A stretch of DNA of 64,000 nucleotides from Sipunculus nudus. Lineage: Eukaryota; Annelida; Sipuncula; Golfingiida; Sipunculidae. The stretch is from NCBI GenBank assembly GCA_026874595.1, contig CM049310.1, positions 51,526,058-51,590,057 of the forward strand, read 5' to 3'. The notes beneath the pieces are model-generated. The model was not told the origin of the DNA, did no database searches, and saw only the letters and a program-made list of their open reading frames with translations. Below, one piece after another: positions 12,001 through 24,008 of this stretch (its first letter is position 1; the number at the start of each line of letters is the position of its first letter). A program made the position numbers and the translations under genes.

Positions 12001-15000
12001 CGACATCTCAGTTGTTTGAATGACGCATGATCATGTGGGTATCGATAGAAACACATACTGCGCGTGATAGTGTGTGTATGCGTATGTTAAACTTCAGCTA
12101 TCTCACCCTCAGTACGCCAAGGCACGATTGTCTTGCGACCCATCTGGCCTTACACGAGACTTCACCTTAAAGTGACAAAAACAAAAATATTATCTCATGC
12201 ACTCATATTTAAGACAACAATATACAATTTACCACCAAACTCGTGATCAGCCATATTTACGAGAATCATTATAATTATTATGATCATCAAACCCCTTAAA
12301 AAGTAGACATAATATAACAAACACTATTCATAATTAACTAAGTAAAAAAGTGTGTTAGTCCATTTTCATGTTTTTAAAACAGAAAATGTAACATTTTGCA
12401 GTTTAGTACACAGGATAAAAAACCTTGGGGCATATTTCAATCTTGAAACACACAAATGAATAGTTTGACGGATCTCTGAAGGGTAACGGTTAATCTCAAA
12501 CATAGCTTTTGGGTATTTTGTTACTGATACTGTACCAGTTTCGGAAACAGGATTTTGCTATATGGGGGTGCACGATTGTTAGACAGAACTTTCACCATCA
12601 CTTTTCTCAGCATCTCTAGGAAAGGCATATGTTTAAATAATGCCATTTTAAGTCGGGGAGCGAGGATAAAAAAATTGGGTTTGTCGACCAAAAATAAGTA
12701 TGTAACAAAAAAATTACCTAACAGCATATCCATCAACATTTTTCATTTTGTTTTAGGTGATAACAATAAATGTGATGAATTCCTTAATCATTAAAAAAAA
12801 CTACTTAAATGAAGGAACTGTTAAACTTGTTAACGCCTAAATTTACATGGGCTTCTCTTATCTAATGATTATTTTACAATATTAATGATAAAAAAGTATA
12901 TTTAAAGCATTGAAATGACTAAAACTTCACGAAAATGCATAGATCACTGGCATATTTGATAAAAATTATATACAATTAAGCAACTTCCATATACTTTGAG
13001 GCAGACCTACAGGGAATTTTGCTGGTTGTATCAGGTAAAAAATAGCCAGGGACACTGGACAATGGACACAAGAAACCATCATAATCATTGCTATAGCATA
13101 TTTTGTCGGAAAACATATGACGAATTTTATCCCACAATGCTGCTTAATAAATCATCCATGAAGAAAAAAATCCTTTTTTTCAGGCAATCTATCTACTACA
13201 AACCTGCAGACATCAACTATTCAATTTAAATCAATATATTCATTGAAATTCATTTACAGATACAAAACAAAGACTCATCAAACCCCAAGGCCCAAACTAG
13301 GTAATATATGTCAAGAATAAAGTTAATAAACTCTATTTGCGGTAGAATGGAATCAAATAATGGTCTAAATGGACACGGTTTCCTGCCGTTTTCTACCAGT
13401 GGGGTCTGGGTCGTAAGAAAACAATGACCCCAATTACTTAAATAGGTATAGCTGTTGCTTTATAAATGTAGAGAATAATGTAAATGCATGCAATAGCAAG
13501 GGCTCTTCCATTCGGAAGGGGTGTAGGGTGTGCGGACAAAGGTACAATAGTTCTTGTCAAAAATATGATAAAACTTTACCTTATATGATATTTATAAAAA
13601 AAAATCTTATTCACTGAAAGAGACGTACCGAGTATGTAAGGCAGCCAAAAAAATGGAATTCTAAAGGGGGCACGTCACTCCTTCCCGCCGCCCCCCCCCC
13701 CCCCCCTCCTCCCCCCCTCCCCGGATCAGCCTATTTGTACTCATCACTGCAAAGGATTAATGAAGCATATTGCTTCTTATGTGAATTATAACCCAATATA
13801 CAATGGTTTGATTTACCTAGGAGAGAGAAAGACAAGCTCATTCGAACCCTTTCAGTCGACAGTCTTTCAGTACTTCAATATGACCATGAATGTAAAATTG
13901 TACATTATACTGACTTTGTGATGTGGTGAGACTACGTGTATTACTACGGTTATGCACCAAAGGAAACGTAGAAAGTATTGCCCGTCTGTTCTTATTTTCG
14001 ACAATAAATGAATTTCCAACTGGGCTATACCCCAATCCAGAGGGAACCCCATTAGTTATATCCCACGTTTTAATATGGACCGGTCAACTTAGGGAATCTG
14101 GTGTAGTAAGGGCAGATGGCATGACTGTTCGCCACCAACGGTGATCGCTTAATGAGAAGGGTGTGTCCAACAGCCATTTCACTAACAAGTGCCCCTTGGA
14201 GATATATCCTTTAATCTAACCACAACAAAAGGGATTATTACACATTCAGAGCCAATAGTAGGGGCCATTCAACCCTAGGATATTAAATATGATAAGGGTA
14301 TGATACGTAGCCCAAAATGGGAATGGAATCTTGCACATGTACATAGTAGTCTCCGCCAGAGGGCGGGATTTTATTACCGGCGTTAGCTTATTCGTCTCTT
14401 TGTTTGTCTGGTTAGCAACATTACTCACAATGTTCTTTACCGAAAGCAGGCCAATAATACAAGGAACAATTTATACAATTTTGGGGTGATATGGATGACC
14501 ATCTCGATCCAGGATTGTTTTAAAACCAAAAGTGCTGCATTTCTGACAATCCATATGAGGGTAATTAGCTGTACTCTCTTAGTGCATCATTAGTTTAGAT
14601 TAGGATAGTTTAACCAAATAGATTGATATTTTCACAAGTCAATAAAAGCACCATAGCATAAGTAATGTGAGTGCATTATAATCAAGAGAAAGAGTCGGGT
14701 AAAGATGGAAGCTGCTTATATCAAATTCGAACTCACACATCATCGTTTCAAATATTCAGATCTGTATAAATCCCTGAACCACACACACTTATGGTGGTGA
14801 GACACAGCCTATAGTGCTTTGGGCGTTGAGATTTTATATGATCTCCTCCAGCACCCGATGTTGAAATGGTGAATTTCGAAAGAACACCAATGACATGATT
14901 TTTTCTTGCCCTGTCCAAATAGAAATCTGAAACCCAGAAGGCTTACCTTTTTTCGTCTTTATGCAATAAACAATTCTACCAACCCTATTTAGATCTATCC

Positions 15001-15600
15001 TCAAGACGTCTGACTTACGCGCTCTTTCCCTGGCAAACTCCCTGCCCTTCTCTACAGGGTTCCAACGCCGCCCCCATCCTCTCTTTGCACGTATTGGGAC
15101 GAAAAATTGCTGAGCCTCATTCCCATCCATAAAAGCATTGACATCTCTTCCTGCAGAGGATTGGTGAAAGATTTTTTGCTGGCTTATTACTGTTCAAGTT
15201 TTGCAGATGCTCCATGGTAAAGAATAAGCAATATGCATACCTACTGTTTAAATTCCATTAATTCCATCGATGAAACAAAAGAGATATATATGATAATGTT
15301 AGACAAGTCTATATGATATTTAATAACACATTCAGTCTTTTGGTTTTCAATGAATGGAACACATTTTACCTTCATTTTTCTGTTTTCGATCTGATAATAT
15401 TATTTAATATAGCCTCGCATATATCCACAACAAAAGCTTAAAGAGAAGATGATAAGATTGATTGGTATATTGCTAAAAGAACCGCAGAATTTTAAAACAG
15501 AGTATAAAAAGGACAGGGTAAATTTCCAATCTGTAATTATAATTCTATTAAAAAAAATTCCGATCTGTAGAATTTTATGAATTGTATAGATTTTGGGAGA

Positions 15601-15655
<55 letters not shown>

Positions 15656-18600
15656 ATTTTGCGTGGAAAATATTCAGCACTTCACGATTTATCGCGTTTA
15701 CAAGAAATTCGGCAGACGACGATAGACGACGGGACTTGAAACATCTTGGGTCGACATAATAAATGAAGACGTAAAAGTGCATTTCTGGCGGTAATATTGT
15801 CATGGAGGAGTTAATTACCGCGATCAATTTCTTTCCTGTCAGACCATGATAATGACTCCAATTCTGTTTTCGCTCTTATGATATTATTTAATATATATAG
15901 CGTCAAATGTGTGTAGAACAAAAGCTTTAATCGAAGAGAAGATGAGGAGATCCATTGGTGTCTTGCTTATTGGAAGCGCAGAGGTTTAATAAAGAATTAA
16001 GAAAAGACAGTAAAATTTTCGCTCAGTATTATTTCATGAGGTGTATAGATTTCTCAATTTCGGACGTTGTGACATTAGTTAAGCCTCCTCCTCTGTAAGG
16101 AAGGGGTCTTTAGGGATTGATGAGTTTATCTCAACATTGATAATTGGTTCGCAACTTTTTGAGAGCAACAATTGTGGGATTACTGCTCCAGAGTGCCAGA
16201 TCATTGATTATAGATCTTTTGCCGCATTTGCACTTGATCTCAAATAAAGCTGATTTTTTTAAACCGACCATTACACAAATTATTAATCGTTGGGCATATA
16301 TTTGCATCTGATATTTATTGTAACCAGACCTAATATCCAAAGTCATTCACCATATGCGCGCATCCGGGGCGGTTTCGAGTGATCGCTTGACGATTGTGAA
16401 CATCTAGTTAATGTGAATTAGTGGAGCGGTGTAGCAAGAAATGTGATATAACATTGCACTTACGTCGTCGGCAGGCAGATGGACAAGAACCCTCTTTCCT
16501 CCTGAGTGAGTTCACGGCTGAGTCAAATTTAGCTTTTGCAGAGTTAACGGCGTTTTTCTTCGATTGAAGTGTGCGCATTGCGTTGTCAAAATTTGCCTTC
16601 TGACTGTTTACTTTGTTCTGCGCTGATTTAAGAGAATTGAGAGCTTGATCAAATTTTGCTCTTGCACTGTTTACTTTGTTCTGAGCCGCTGTGACTTTAG
16701 CTACAGCTGAGTCAAATGCTTTATTTGCTGACATCACCTTGGACTCTGCTTTACCGATTGCTGCATCGGCTGCTTTCCTGTAATTATCAAGTGACGCCTT
16801 GACTTTGTTGTGCAGCTGCTGGAACAACTGCTGACGGAATTCACCCTTAACTTGGAATTCTGCCTTCTTCAGGTCTCCGTACTGAGCTCGCACATCAAAT
16901 ACAGAATCAAAGAGCCCAAGGAACTTGCCCTCCGTTCTAAAGTGTACACCTTGCGTATCAATGGTAAGGTTTGCGTACTTACTAATGCCGAGAACTTTCA
17001 GGCCTCCCTCAATCATGATTGCAGCTTGCTTAGGATTCCAACGGAGATCAACATATAATCGTGGTCCAAGACCACGTGAACCGAAAACTTCAATCAAACC
17101 ACTTCCGATCTTAAAGGGTGACACACGGACATCAACAAGAAGCCCGTTAGTGTCTAGAGCAATATCAGCATCTAATCTGAAGAACATAATTTGCAACGTT
17201 CCCTTCAGGAACAGGCCTTGAGGGATAGAGACGCCATTTGGTAAAGTTCTCTCGACAACTGAGAAGGAAGCGACAACCCCGTTAGGAAATCCCATTTCTG
17301 AAATTGCTTTTGGCATAGGGACAGAAGCAGCAAATGCCTTTAATATACCACTGATCGTCAGTTTGCTTATATTGCCAAAGAAGTAGTTGTTCATTGGGTT
17401 AACTCGATCAATTCCAAAGTACGCTTTAGCCCCTATGGGAGTGGCTTTTGGGTTGTCTATCAAACCTATGCGCACGTAAGCGCCCATTTCTAGAGCTGTA
17501 ACAGCCAATGGATCGGGAAGTACGGCAATGCTAAAATGCATATCACCCACACTTAATATAGGAATACCAAAAGGTTTCTTCCACATGCCCAAGGAAGACA
17601 TGGTTAACTGTATGCCACTCTGAGAGAAACCAAATGACCCAGTGAAAGTAAGAGGCGGATCGTTCAACACCAAAGTTCCACGAAGAGCCACTGCAGTTCT
17701 CGAAGGACCAAGCTCAACTTCAAACCCTACATCCGTAATAACAGCACCTGCGATCAGATTGATAGGCTTGGGCACAGTGGCTGTGAGTTTAATACTATTA
17801 GAAAGAAGTTTTCCCCCGACAGTAAATGTTGCATTTTCCCCCAGGATTCGTTTGCTTATTCTACATACCAGATCACAAGGGTCGGGAAAAGCAAACACTC
17901 CACCAAACTCAATACCTTTCGTGATCTGAATCTCCCTCAGGCCATTAATTGTAAACTGCATGTGTTCCATGCTTCGTGGGATTGATCCTGAGGAAAGGAT
18001 TAAAGAGGGCTGAGTATTATCCAGGATTGAACTGCCTGGGACTTTGCTGAGGTCCACTTTCCCAGCCGTCATCTTCTTTACCATATCAGTGATAGTAACT
18101 TCTCCCATGAGGAACCCAGCTGCGACGACCTTTTTACCACCGACGTCACCCATTACTAACTCCACTCTATTGGCCTTCCACCCAGCTATTTTTGCTGTAC
18201 CTGCCAGGTTCATAACCTTGTTGGTTCCCATATAGATTTTCATATATGGATTTACAACCGAAAATGTGGACATTCCAATTCCTGATATAATAGACGCAAG
18301 AGGCCCTGAAGGAATAAATGAGAGCGCAAACTTTTCCATTAGTTTTCCGACAGGTATGTTGAAATTTGGACTTGACTCAGCTATGAATACATTCTCACCA
18401 ACTGGTTTAGATATTTTCAAGGGGATGCTCATGCTGCCTGTATCCCACACAGATGTCATGTCCACTCCGAATTCAGCGCCTGTCCCTGATACCGTAACAT
18501 GGAAGGTCAGTTCGACAGATGACAGCACTATAGCATTTGGGATTATAGTTAATGGGCCTGGGCTTCTAAGGGGAACCGAGAAAGATTTGCTTTCGCCGTT

Positions 18601-20746
18601 CAACAAAAGGTTGACGATTTCCCAGTTCAAGATGGCATCTAGTTCCAAGCCACTTGGAAAATTCATGCTTGAGAGCTGTTGTTTAAATTTGGAGAATACA
18701 TCATTAAGCCTCAACCCGCCACCCTGTGGGAGATTGAAGGTTAAATGTTTAGGCTTGACCAAGCGGATACTGACTGTATGTGTTTCTCCTGCAGCACTTG
18801 CGTCAAACTGGATAGTTGTCCCATTTACAATCTCTCCCATTCCATCAAGGGTTGCTTCAGGGTAAGCAAGGGCAGGCGTTGAAAGGTTCTTATTTGCATA
18901 CCTAAAGCAGAATCCACTGAGAGACATTGTGTCAAACAAAGGGACCACTGAGATATCAACATCGGTGATTTCTTTAACCACTTCAGGCAACGACAGTGTT
19001 TTCGAGCTGACACCTGCTACATCAAAGTAGGTCACCCAACCTTGTGTCGTATTCTTTTTGGTAAGTGTAATAAAGACCTGTGGATCACCAAGCTTTGTTG
19101 ACGGGACAGTAAAACCAAAGCGGATTACCATGGTGGTGTTTGAAAATTCGCCAACCATATTGACATTAGACAGCTGGACATTGCCAATCTTTAGAGCCTG
19201 CAGGCCTGAGGAAAGTTGACTGCCAATTAAGAATTGGTTATTAGCAAGCTGTGAGATAGAGACACTGCTGCCAACTAGGGCCCCATTTAAAATTAAAACC
19301 TTGGTTTCGTCGATTGATGCGGTGAAGGAATACTTGTTTGGGCCTAAGGTAACTACACCTGAAGATGTCAAGGTGTAAGACTTGTCAGTTCCGTTATATG
19401 TTATAACTAAAGTAGTGCCTGGGTCGACCTGGAGGGCGTCGTCGACGAGAGCGTACTTCTTGTCATTCTGCATGGACATAGTTACCTCCTTAGCGCATAC
19501 ATCCAAGTCCACTCCGGTCATGAACGTGTTGCTAGGTATGACCTCTTTGGCCAACAGACTCAGTGGACTGTCTGCTCCAAAGGCTTTTGCTACAGCCACT
19601 TGAGGTGTGAAGCATTTCGGAGGGTTTGGGGCGAAGTTGTAGTCGCAGTCATTCGGGGAGGTCACGATGATGGAACATGCGTCTGTTACTTTGTACTCGC
19701 CAAGCAAGAGTTCCTTCAGGCCACTTTTAGCAGTCGAAAAAATATCTTCAGCCGTAGGGAGATTCAGAACTGAAAGATGCATAGATAATAAATTTTGCAA
19801 CAGATTGGAGAAATATCATCTATAAATAGGGGATGGATTTGGTTTTAACATTTTAAAGTTTGATAGTTGCACTAATCTGATGTAGAATACAACCCTTTGC
19901 TAGATATTCCAGCATAAATCCAGCGACAGCAACCTACATTGTAGTTGCATTTTATAACTATGTATAAGGTTATAATATAATGAAAACGTGCTAACATGTT
20001 CAAATATTAATTTAACGGTCCTAAAAGTACATAGAAAAGGTAATATGACAGTTCTTGGTGATGCTGATGATTATTATTATGGGTACTGAATTTACATATA
20101 AACCAGTTAAGATATTCTCTCCATTGTTGTTCATCAAAACTTCAGAATATCCCGAAACTGAATCACATTTTAGCGGACTGTTCGACGTGTTATTATATTG
20201 TTATATCTAATGAATTTACATTGTATTCAGGACGTTCGATTTTAAAAATCATTTCAAAGAACATTTCAATCAAACGCATTTTAAATTGAAATGCCATTTA
20301 CGAAATGCAGTAATAATCATGAAATTTATACACAAACAAAAAATTAGAGATTATCCTGTATCTTAGAATGATATCCCAGACATTTAGAAATGAAACATGT
20401 ATTATTCTTATTTTTATCTTTCTTAAATTAACTGATTTATACCCTTCAATGATGAGAATGTCCAAAGTATTCAGAAAAGTAGTCCGGGAATTTTTTAGGA
20501 AAACGGAAACAATGTTTAAACACACCTATTTGCTTATTCTGACCTTAATATTAATTATATATAAATAAAAGCTTAGGTAAATCAATATCGAAAATAAACC
20601 TTGCCTAAGAGTTAGTAGAAGGCAAAATAAATAGGTATCAGAGATAATAAATAGTGTCAAGATTTGCACTCACATTCCTTGACGGTGGCAATATTTTGTC
20701 CACGGGTCAATCCAATGACCAGGAGGATCAACACTTGCGCCCTCAT
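8980..20746 (-). CDS. gene 1: secreted protein of an uncharacterised family, 8 coding exons
   Basis: Joining exons 20674-20746, 16464-19769, 15019-15150, 12107-12165, 11464-11681, 10466-10699, 9713-9855 and 8980-9074 gives 4260 nt (1419 residues plus stop), with every phase matching. Residues 1-16 (MRAQVLILLVIGLTRG) form a signal peptide. Residues 25 to about 1000 are beta-rich with several N-glycosylation sequons and early cysteines. Residues 1036-1119 are four exact 21-residue helical repeats. C1120, C1124, C1175 and C1185 bracket a basic linker with RAKR at 1147-1150, a furin-type site. Residues 1196-1279 are four more 21-residue repeats, then a short beta domain and a helical, acidic C-terminus ending EVENLR. 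I infer a secreted, possibly two-chain coiled-coil protein. The function is unknown and I recognise no named domain. Paralogues are genes 2 and 3. One intron has a GC donor. Confidence 0.9.
9713..9855 (-). CDS. gene 1 coding exon 7
   Basis: 143 nt; acceptor TAACAACAG|GTCATT and donor AGAAGAG|GCAAGT (a GC donor). It encodes a helical segment SSLVHEVKKALGLAKRSVDD. Phase and paralogue comparison require the GC donor; the nearby GT would break the frame of the last exon. Confidence 0.87.
10038..10210 (+). mobile_element. MITE-like fragment in intron
   Basis: It begins CAGTGAAACTCCGCC after TA and contains repeated CGACCACC words, as in common TA-target MITEs. The right end is not recognisable. 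It lies in the intron between exons 7 and 6. Confidence 0.4.
10466..10699 (-). CDS. gene 1 coding exon 6 (short beta domain)
   Basis: 234 nt; acceptor TTGTAG|GTATAG and donor TTGCA|GTAAGC. It completes the fourth helical repeat. It then encodes ANRFGTMIAQKVASLGLGG and a beta-strand-like segment with HFDASITVSFLRRSPTTF, which is almost unchanged in gene 2. Confidence 0.9.
10898..11076 (+). mobile_element. MITE-like element in intron
   Basis: It starts CAGTAAAGCCTGG and ends GAGGAGGTTTTAATG-TA, an approximate inverted repeat of the usual CAGTGAAACCTCC end. Internal words (AACGACCACTG) match the fragment at 10038. It lies in the intron between exons 6 and 5. Confidence 0.4.
11464..11681 (-). 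CDS. gene 1 coding exon 5 (second helical repeat block)
   Basis: 218 nt; acceptor TTCTCCAG|GGTTTG and donor TCCAG|GTTGGT. It encodes GLQAA and then three 21-residue repeats rich in Val/Ala with a D-K-S-K start. The fourth repeat crosses the splice junction into exon 6. Confidence 0.9.
12107..12165 (-). CDS. gene 1 coding exon 4 (59-nt microexon, Cx9C)
   Basis: It was found by comparison with 61732-61790. Both are 59 nt, flanked by AG and GTGAG, and both restore phase 1 to phase 0. It encodes 20 residues with C1175 and C1185 around a WVARQ core that is identical in gene 2. It is too short to appear as an open frame. Confidence 0.88.
12166..15018. other. intron 3 of gene 1
   Basis: A 2.85-kb intron. 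It contains a C-rich tract near 13688-13725. No supported gene or recognisable transposon is inside. Confidence 0.6.
15019..15150 (-). CDS. gene 1 coding exon 3 (basic linker, furin-like site)
   Basis: 132 nt; acceptor CCTCTGCAG|GAAGAG and donor GAGCGC|GTAAGT. It encodes DVNAFMDGNEAQQFF, then RAKR followed by GW, then an Arg/Glu-rich stretch. The gene 2 version is 36 nt shorter after the GW but keeps the R-x-[KR]-R-G-W core. Confidence 0.9.
15370..16060. repeat. intronic duplication around an (AT)n tract
   Basis: About 15370-15590 and 15855-16055 are diverged direct copies. Shared words are TTCTGTTTTCG, ATATTATTTAATATA, ACAAAAGCTT, AGAGAAGATGA and TGTATAGATTT. A pure (AT)n run (15605-15652) sits between them. 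The block lies in intron 2 of gene 1. Confidence 0.6.
16464..19769 (-). CDS. gene 1 coding exon 2 (large beta-rich and first repeat block)
   Basis: This single 3306-nt exon encodes residues 25-1126. The acceptor is TGCATCTTTCAG|TTCTG and the donor is CGACGAC|GTAAGT. Most of it is Val/Ile/Thr/Ser-rich with alternating hydrophobic residues, as in beta-sandwich proteins. The last 120 residues switch to Lys/Ala/Ser/Asn-rich helix with four 21-residue repeats (consensus V-N-S-x-x-x-x-F-D-x-A), then the CPSAC motif. Gene 2 keeps the 3' end of this exon at 63591-64000. Confidence 0.93.
20674..20746 (-). CDS. gene 1 coding exon 1 (signal peptide)
   Basis: ATG at 20746, 24 codons plus one base, donor GAAT|GTGAGT. 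It encodes a short basic start, a hydrophobic core (VLILLVIGL) and a small-residue cleavage region. The extra base plus TT of the next exon gives Phe, which keeps the frame. A weak acceptor (TTATTGAAG|TTT) 8 bases before the ATG suggests a spliced 5' UTR. Confidence 0.85.
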
Positions 20747-20803
20747 CGGGAAACTTCAATAAATTACACCACAATAAATATTTTCCATATCTCTCTTCTA
20801 AAA

Positions 20804-20806
<3 letters not shown>

Positions 20807-20871
<65 letters not shown>
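20807..20871. repeat. (AT)n microsatellite
   Basis: A pure TA run of about 64 bp just upstream of the signal-peptide exon of gene 1. Confidence 0.95.
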
Positions 20872-20875
<4 letters not shown>

Positions 20876-21345
20876 CTCTGCTTTAAGCAATTTTTGCTGC
20901 GAAAATATTTTACATTTATTTATATACATTAAGGGACTATTCAGATGTTCAGAATTAAAAATAAATTGAAATATGTCTGAATCATTCTTCCCGAACAAAT
21001 TTGATTGTTCTTTTACCATCTTTCTTGGGTTTAGTTCACATGATATAGATTGTCTGAAATATAATTTTGAGTTAAGTATATTTTTAATATTGTAAGAGAA
21101 GACCTAAAAGTAGACCATCTTGATGAGAACCTATGACGTTGTAAGTATAAGGCTGTGTATCTGGGTAACAGGGTTGTATTCCCCGTCATCTTAAAAAAAT
21201 ACATAGGATAAACATAGGACACAGAATATTAGGAGGGGGGAGGGCCTCACACATTCAATCAACAAGTAGTCGATCATTCATCTGATTCAGGGTTGCCAAG
21301 GCTTATATAAATCAAGTGTGAAGTCGCACCCACCCGTTGGTGTAA

Positions 21346-21974
21346 AGCCTGCTTCCCACCGTCGATTTATTTCCTTCGACCATTCACAGACAGTCGGTGA
21401 TTCTGCGACTGCTGGCAACTGAAAATCAGCGACCAGTCGCCGGCAGTCTGCGAATGCTTGCGACTGGCGTTCAACGAGCCGACAAAGACTCGAGATCTCG
21501 GAGTTTCCCCAGTTGTTTATTCAATTTGGAAATGATAAATTTGTGTAAGCAAACATATCATTAAAAAAAAAATATCACAATATCAGATACGATTCACCAG
21601 TACAGGAAAATACCACGCCTATTTTTTTACATGCCCTTAATTTTTGGTTTCGGTAGGGGTATTTGGGCGAACTCTGGTTGTAGGGAAACGGTATTTGATT
21701 CCACATCGACATCAATTAATCTCCCTTTCAGGGGACCAAACAATGCTAACTTGGGGCCACGCCACGTATCACATCTTAAAGCTCAGTCGCAAGGAACCGC
21801 ATGAGTAGATGAACGCATGATCAGCGAATGGCGGTCGCAAGTCGGAAGTCGCGTCGCAAGGCCCGCTCACTTGCGATTTACATGCGTTTATAATGAGCGA
21901 CCAGTCGCAGATCCCTTGTGATTTTAGTCGCATCGCATTGCGTCGCAAAATAAAATCGCCAGTGGGCGGCAGGC
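21346..21974. mobile_element. MITE-like element with about 23-bp inverted ends
   Basis: The left end AGCCTGCTTCCCACCGTCG and the complement of the right end (AGCCTGCCGCCCACTGGCG) form a diverged inverted repeat. The interior is rich in GCGACTGG/CCAGTCGC words. The matching region of the inverted duplicate at about 35.2-35.3 kb lacks it, which supports insertion. There is no transposase frame and the target duplication is unclear. Confidence 0.55.
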
Positions 21975-22634
21975 TACACTTGATAAGGGATTTGATACAA
22001 TTTAATTAGAAAAGAGGAACAAGAGAAGCGTATATAGTACAAAGGAGATTTCCAGTTTGATGTTATAGACAAGTCGCGATACGGTGATTCGCATTTTTGC
22101 AATTTGGTTTTCATATATCGATATATTTTTTTTTACATATTTGAAAACGTGACTGAAGTAAACTACTGCAGTAAAACTAAGGTTTCTACTTCATATTTTG
22201 ATATATAAATGGACTGAGTTTAGTGAAAGATATAATAACGAAAGCCGCTGCCATGTCTAGAGCCGATTATTAGGAAATTTTAAGAAGGCTTGATTGACCA
22301 TATGATCAAAGGTTCGTCCCATTTGCCAGGGTATTTGATTTTCAACTCGAACAAACAAAAGTGCCACAGAAAAAAGAGGTACCGAATATTGTCAAAATAA
22401 TAGGTCGTTAAAATTCCGTTTCCATGCAGCTCAAAATATTTTTAAATCTTGAAAAGAGAAATCATGAAATGACAGTTATAAAAAAATTAATAGTAGGGTC
22501 TGTAGAAACAATGGGCTACAAACAAAAATAATGTTACATATTCATGAATATTACATGCTCAGGTTTACAAGATCTTTAGATGTCACCTCTGGTGATCGTG
22601 ATAAGTTCTTAGAAGGTATTTATGGGTTACCAGA

Positions 22635-22830
22635 CAGTAGCGGATCCAGGGGGGGGGTCCAGGGGGTCCGGAACCCCCTTTTTCACCCGAAGCAACCTTT
22701 TTAAAGGGTTTTAGACAAAATTTTGCTGCCTGGACCCCCCACCCCCTTTTCCGGACCTGATGACCTTTATTTTAGGATTTTCATTAGTCCTCCTGGTTCC
22801 CCCTTTTCCTAAATCCTGGATCCGCCCCTG
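22635..22830. mobile_element. 196-bp non-autonomous element in the LINE
   Basis: The ends CAGTAGCGGATCCAGG and CCTGGATCCGCCCCTG form an inverted repeat, and the flanks carry a 5-bp direct repeat CCAGA (22630-22634 and 22831-22835). Removing the element and one flank copy restores the LINE frame across the site, which confirms both borders. The superfamily is not assigned. Confidence 0.7.
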
Positions 22831-24008
22831 CCAGAACTAACCGAGGACGAGGCCTTGAAGTGTGAAGGTAACATCACTGTCACAGTGGTAATTTATTCTT
22901 TAAAAAAGTATGCAAAATAATTAAAGGAATGACGGAATAACAAATGAATTGTATTTGGATATTTTTACTGATGTAGGTGTGGAAATAACTGTTTTTTTAC
23001 ATGAAGGGTATCATTTAGGAGAGTTATCAGAGAGCCAATAAAAAAACACATAGTTATTTAGCTTTAAGAAAAATCGGGTAAGGACAAAGGATATATACAA
23101 TCCTGGAGACCAATAACTTAATAAATGTTGACTGTACACTCTAAGAAAAAAGGGTTCTTGACGGTTCTTTTAAGAACCCATATGGTTCTAGGTAGAACCA
23201 TGGTTCCATCTAGAACTCTTTTCTCCGTAAAGAGGTTCAATCTGGCACTTGGAGGTTCGTGCCCTGACGATAACTTGATACAAGGTTCCAGATGGAACCT
23301 GTGTGTTGACTGGATATCCCGAAGATTATGACGAGCACGCGCAAGCTATTTGAACTAATGAGTTCAACTGTTCACGGTCGGATGTTTTGGTCTATTAGAA
23401 GAGGGAATAATTGTGAGGTAATACCTATGTTTATATATATTTTCATGTGAAGAATGTTGAACTTATGACTAGAGATTAACTGTCCAGTGAATTAATGTAT
23501 CCAGTTAGTCCCCGTCTGCAAAAGAAGTTACCAGTAGTGGCGGTACATTCACTCAATCTGAACGTGAATCAAGGCCGATGATAAACATGCTGTGCGTGCA
23601 CGAATTGTTGCAGTCTATACCAGTTCATAGTAATATCAGTCATGTAGAATTTGAAACAGTTCTGGCAGTGCATGTAAAAGGAAATGACCGCTTTTTAACA
23701 ACATTGACCAAACAAAATTATAATTCGGCTTCAGGGACTGAAACTAAACAAACCAGGCAACTGTACATGGAATACACCCAAAACATATTGTAGTGTTTAC
23801 AGTATTACTCTATGATAGTCTATCCTTAGTCGTTTCTTTATATTGTCCTAAAGATAATTTATTATACAAATTAAGGATGTAAGAACGCATCGCCAAACCA
23901 GTTTTGAGCATAACCAGTATATGGGACTGAATGGAGCGCTGTGTTGAAAACTGATTAAATTGGGTGTTCAACAAAGGGGCCTAAGGAACCACTTTGCCTC
24001 TCCCAATG

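Noticed and set aside
13923-14144. Overlapping short frames on both strands in intron 3 of gene 1
   Set aside because: Gene 2 keeps the same exon order without any such exon, and no splice sites fit.
15537-15827. Open frames across (AT)n tracts here and elsewhere
   Set aside because: They encode Tyr-Ile runs from the microsatellite and have no other support.
18266-18865. 199-codon plus-strand open frame
   Set aside because: It lies antisense to gene 1 exon 2, whose own frame is far longer and confirmed by splice sites and paralogues.
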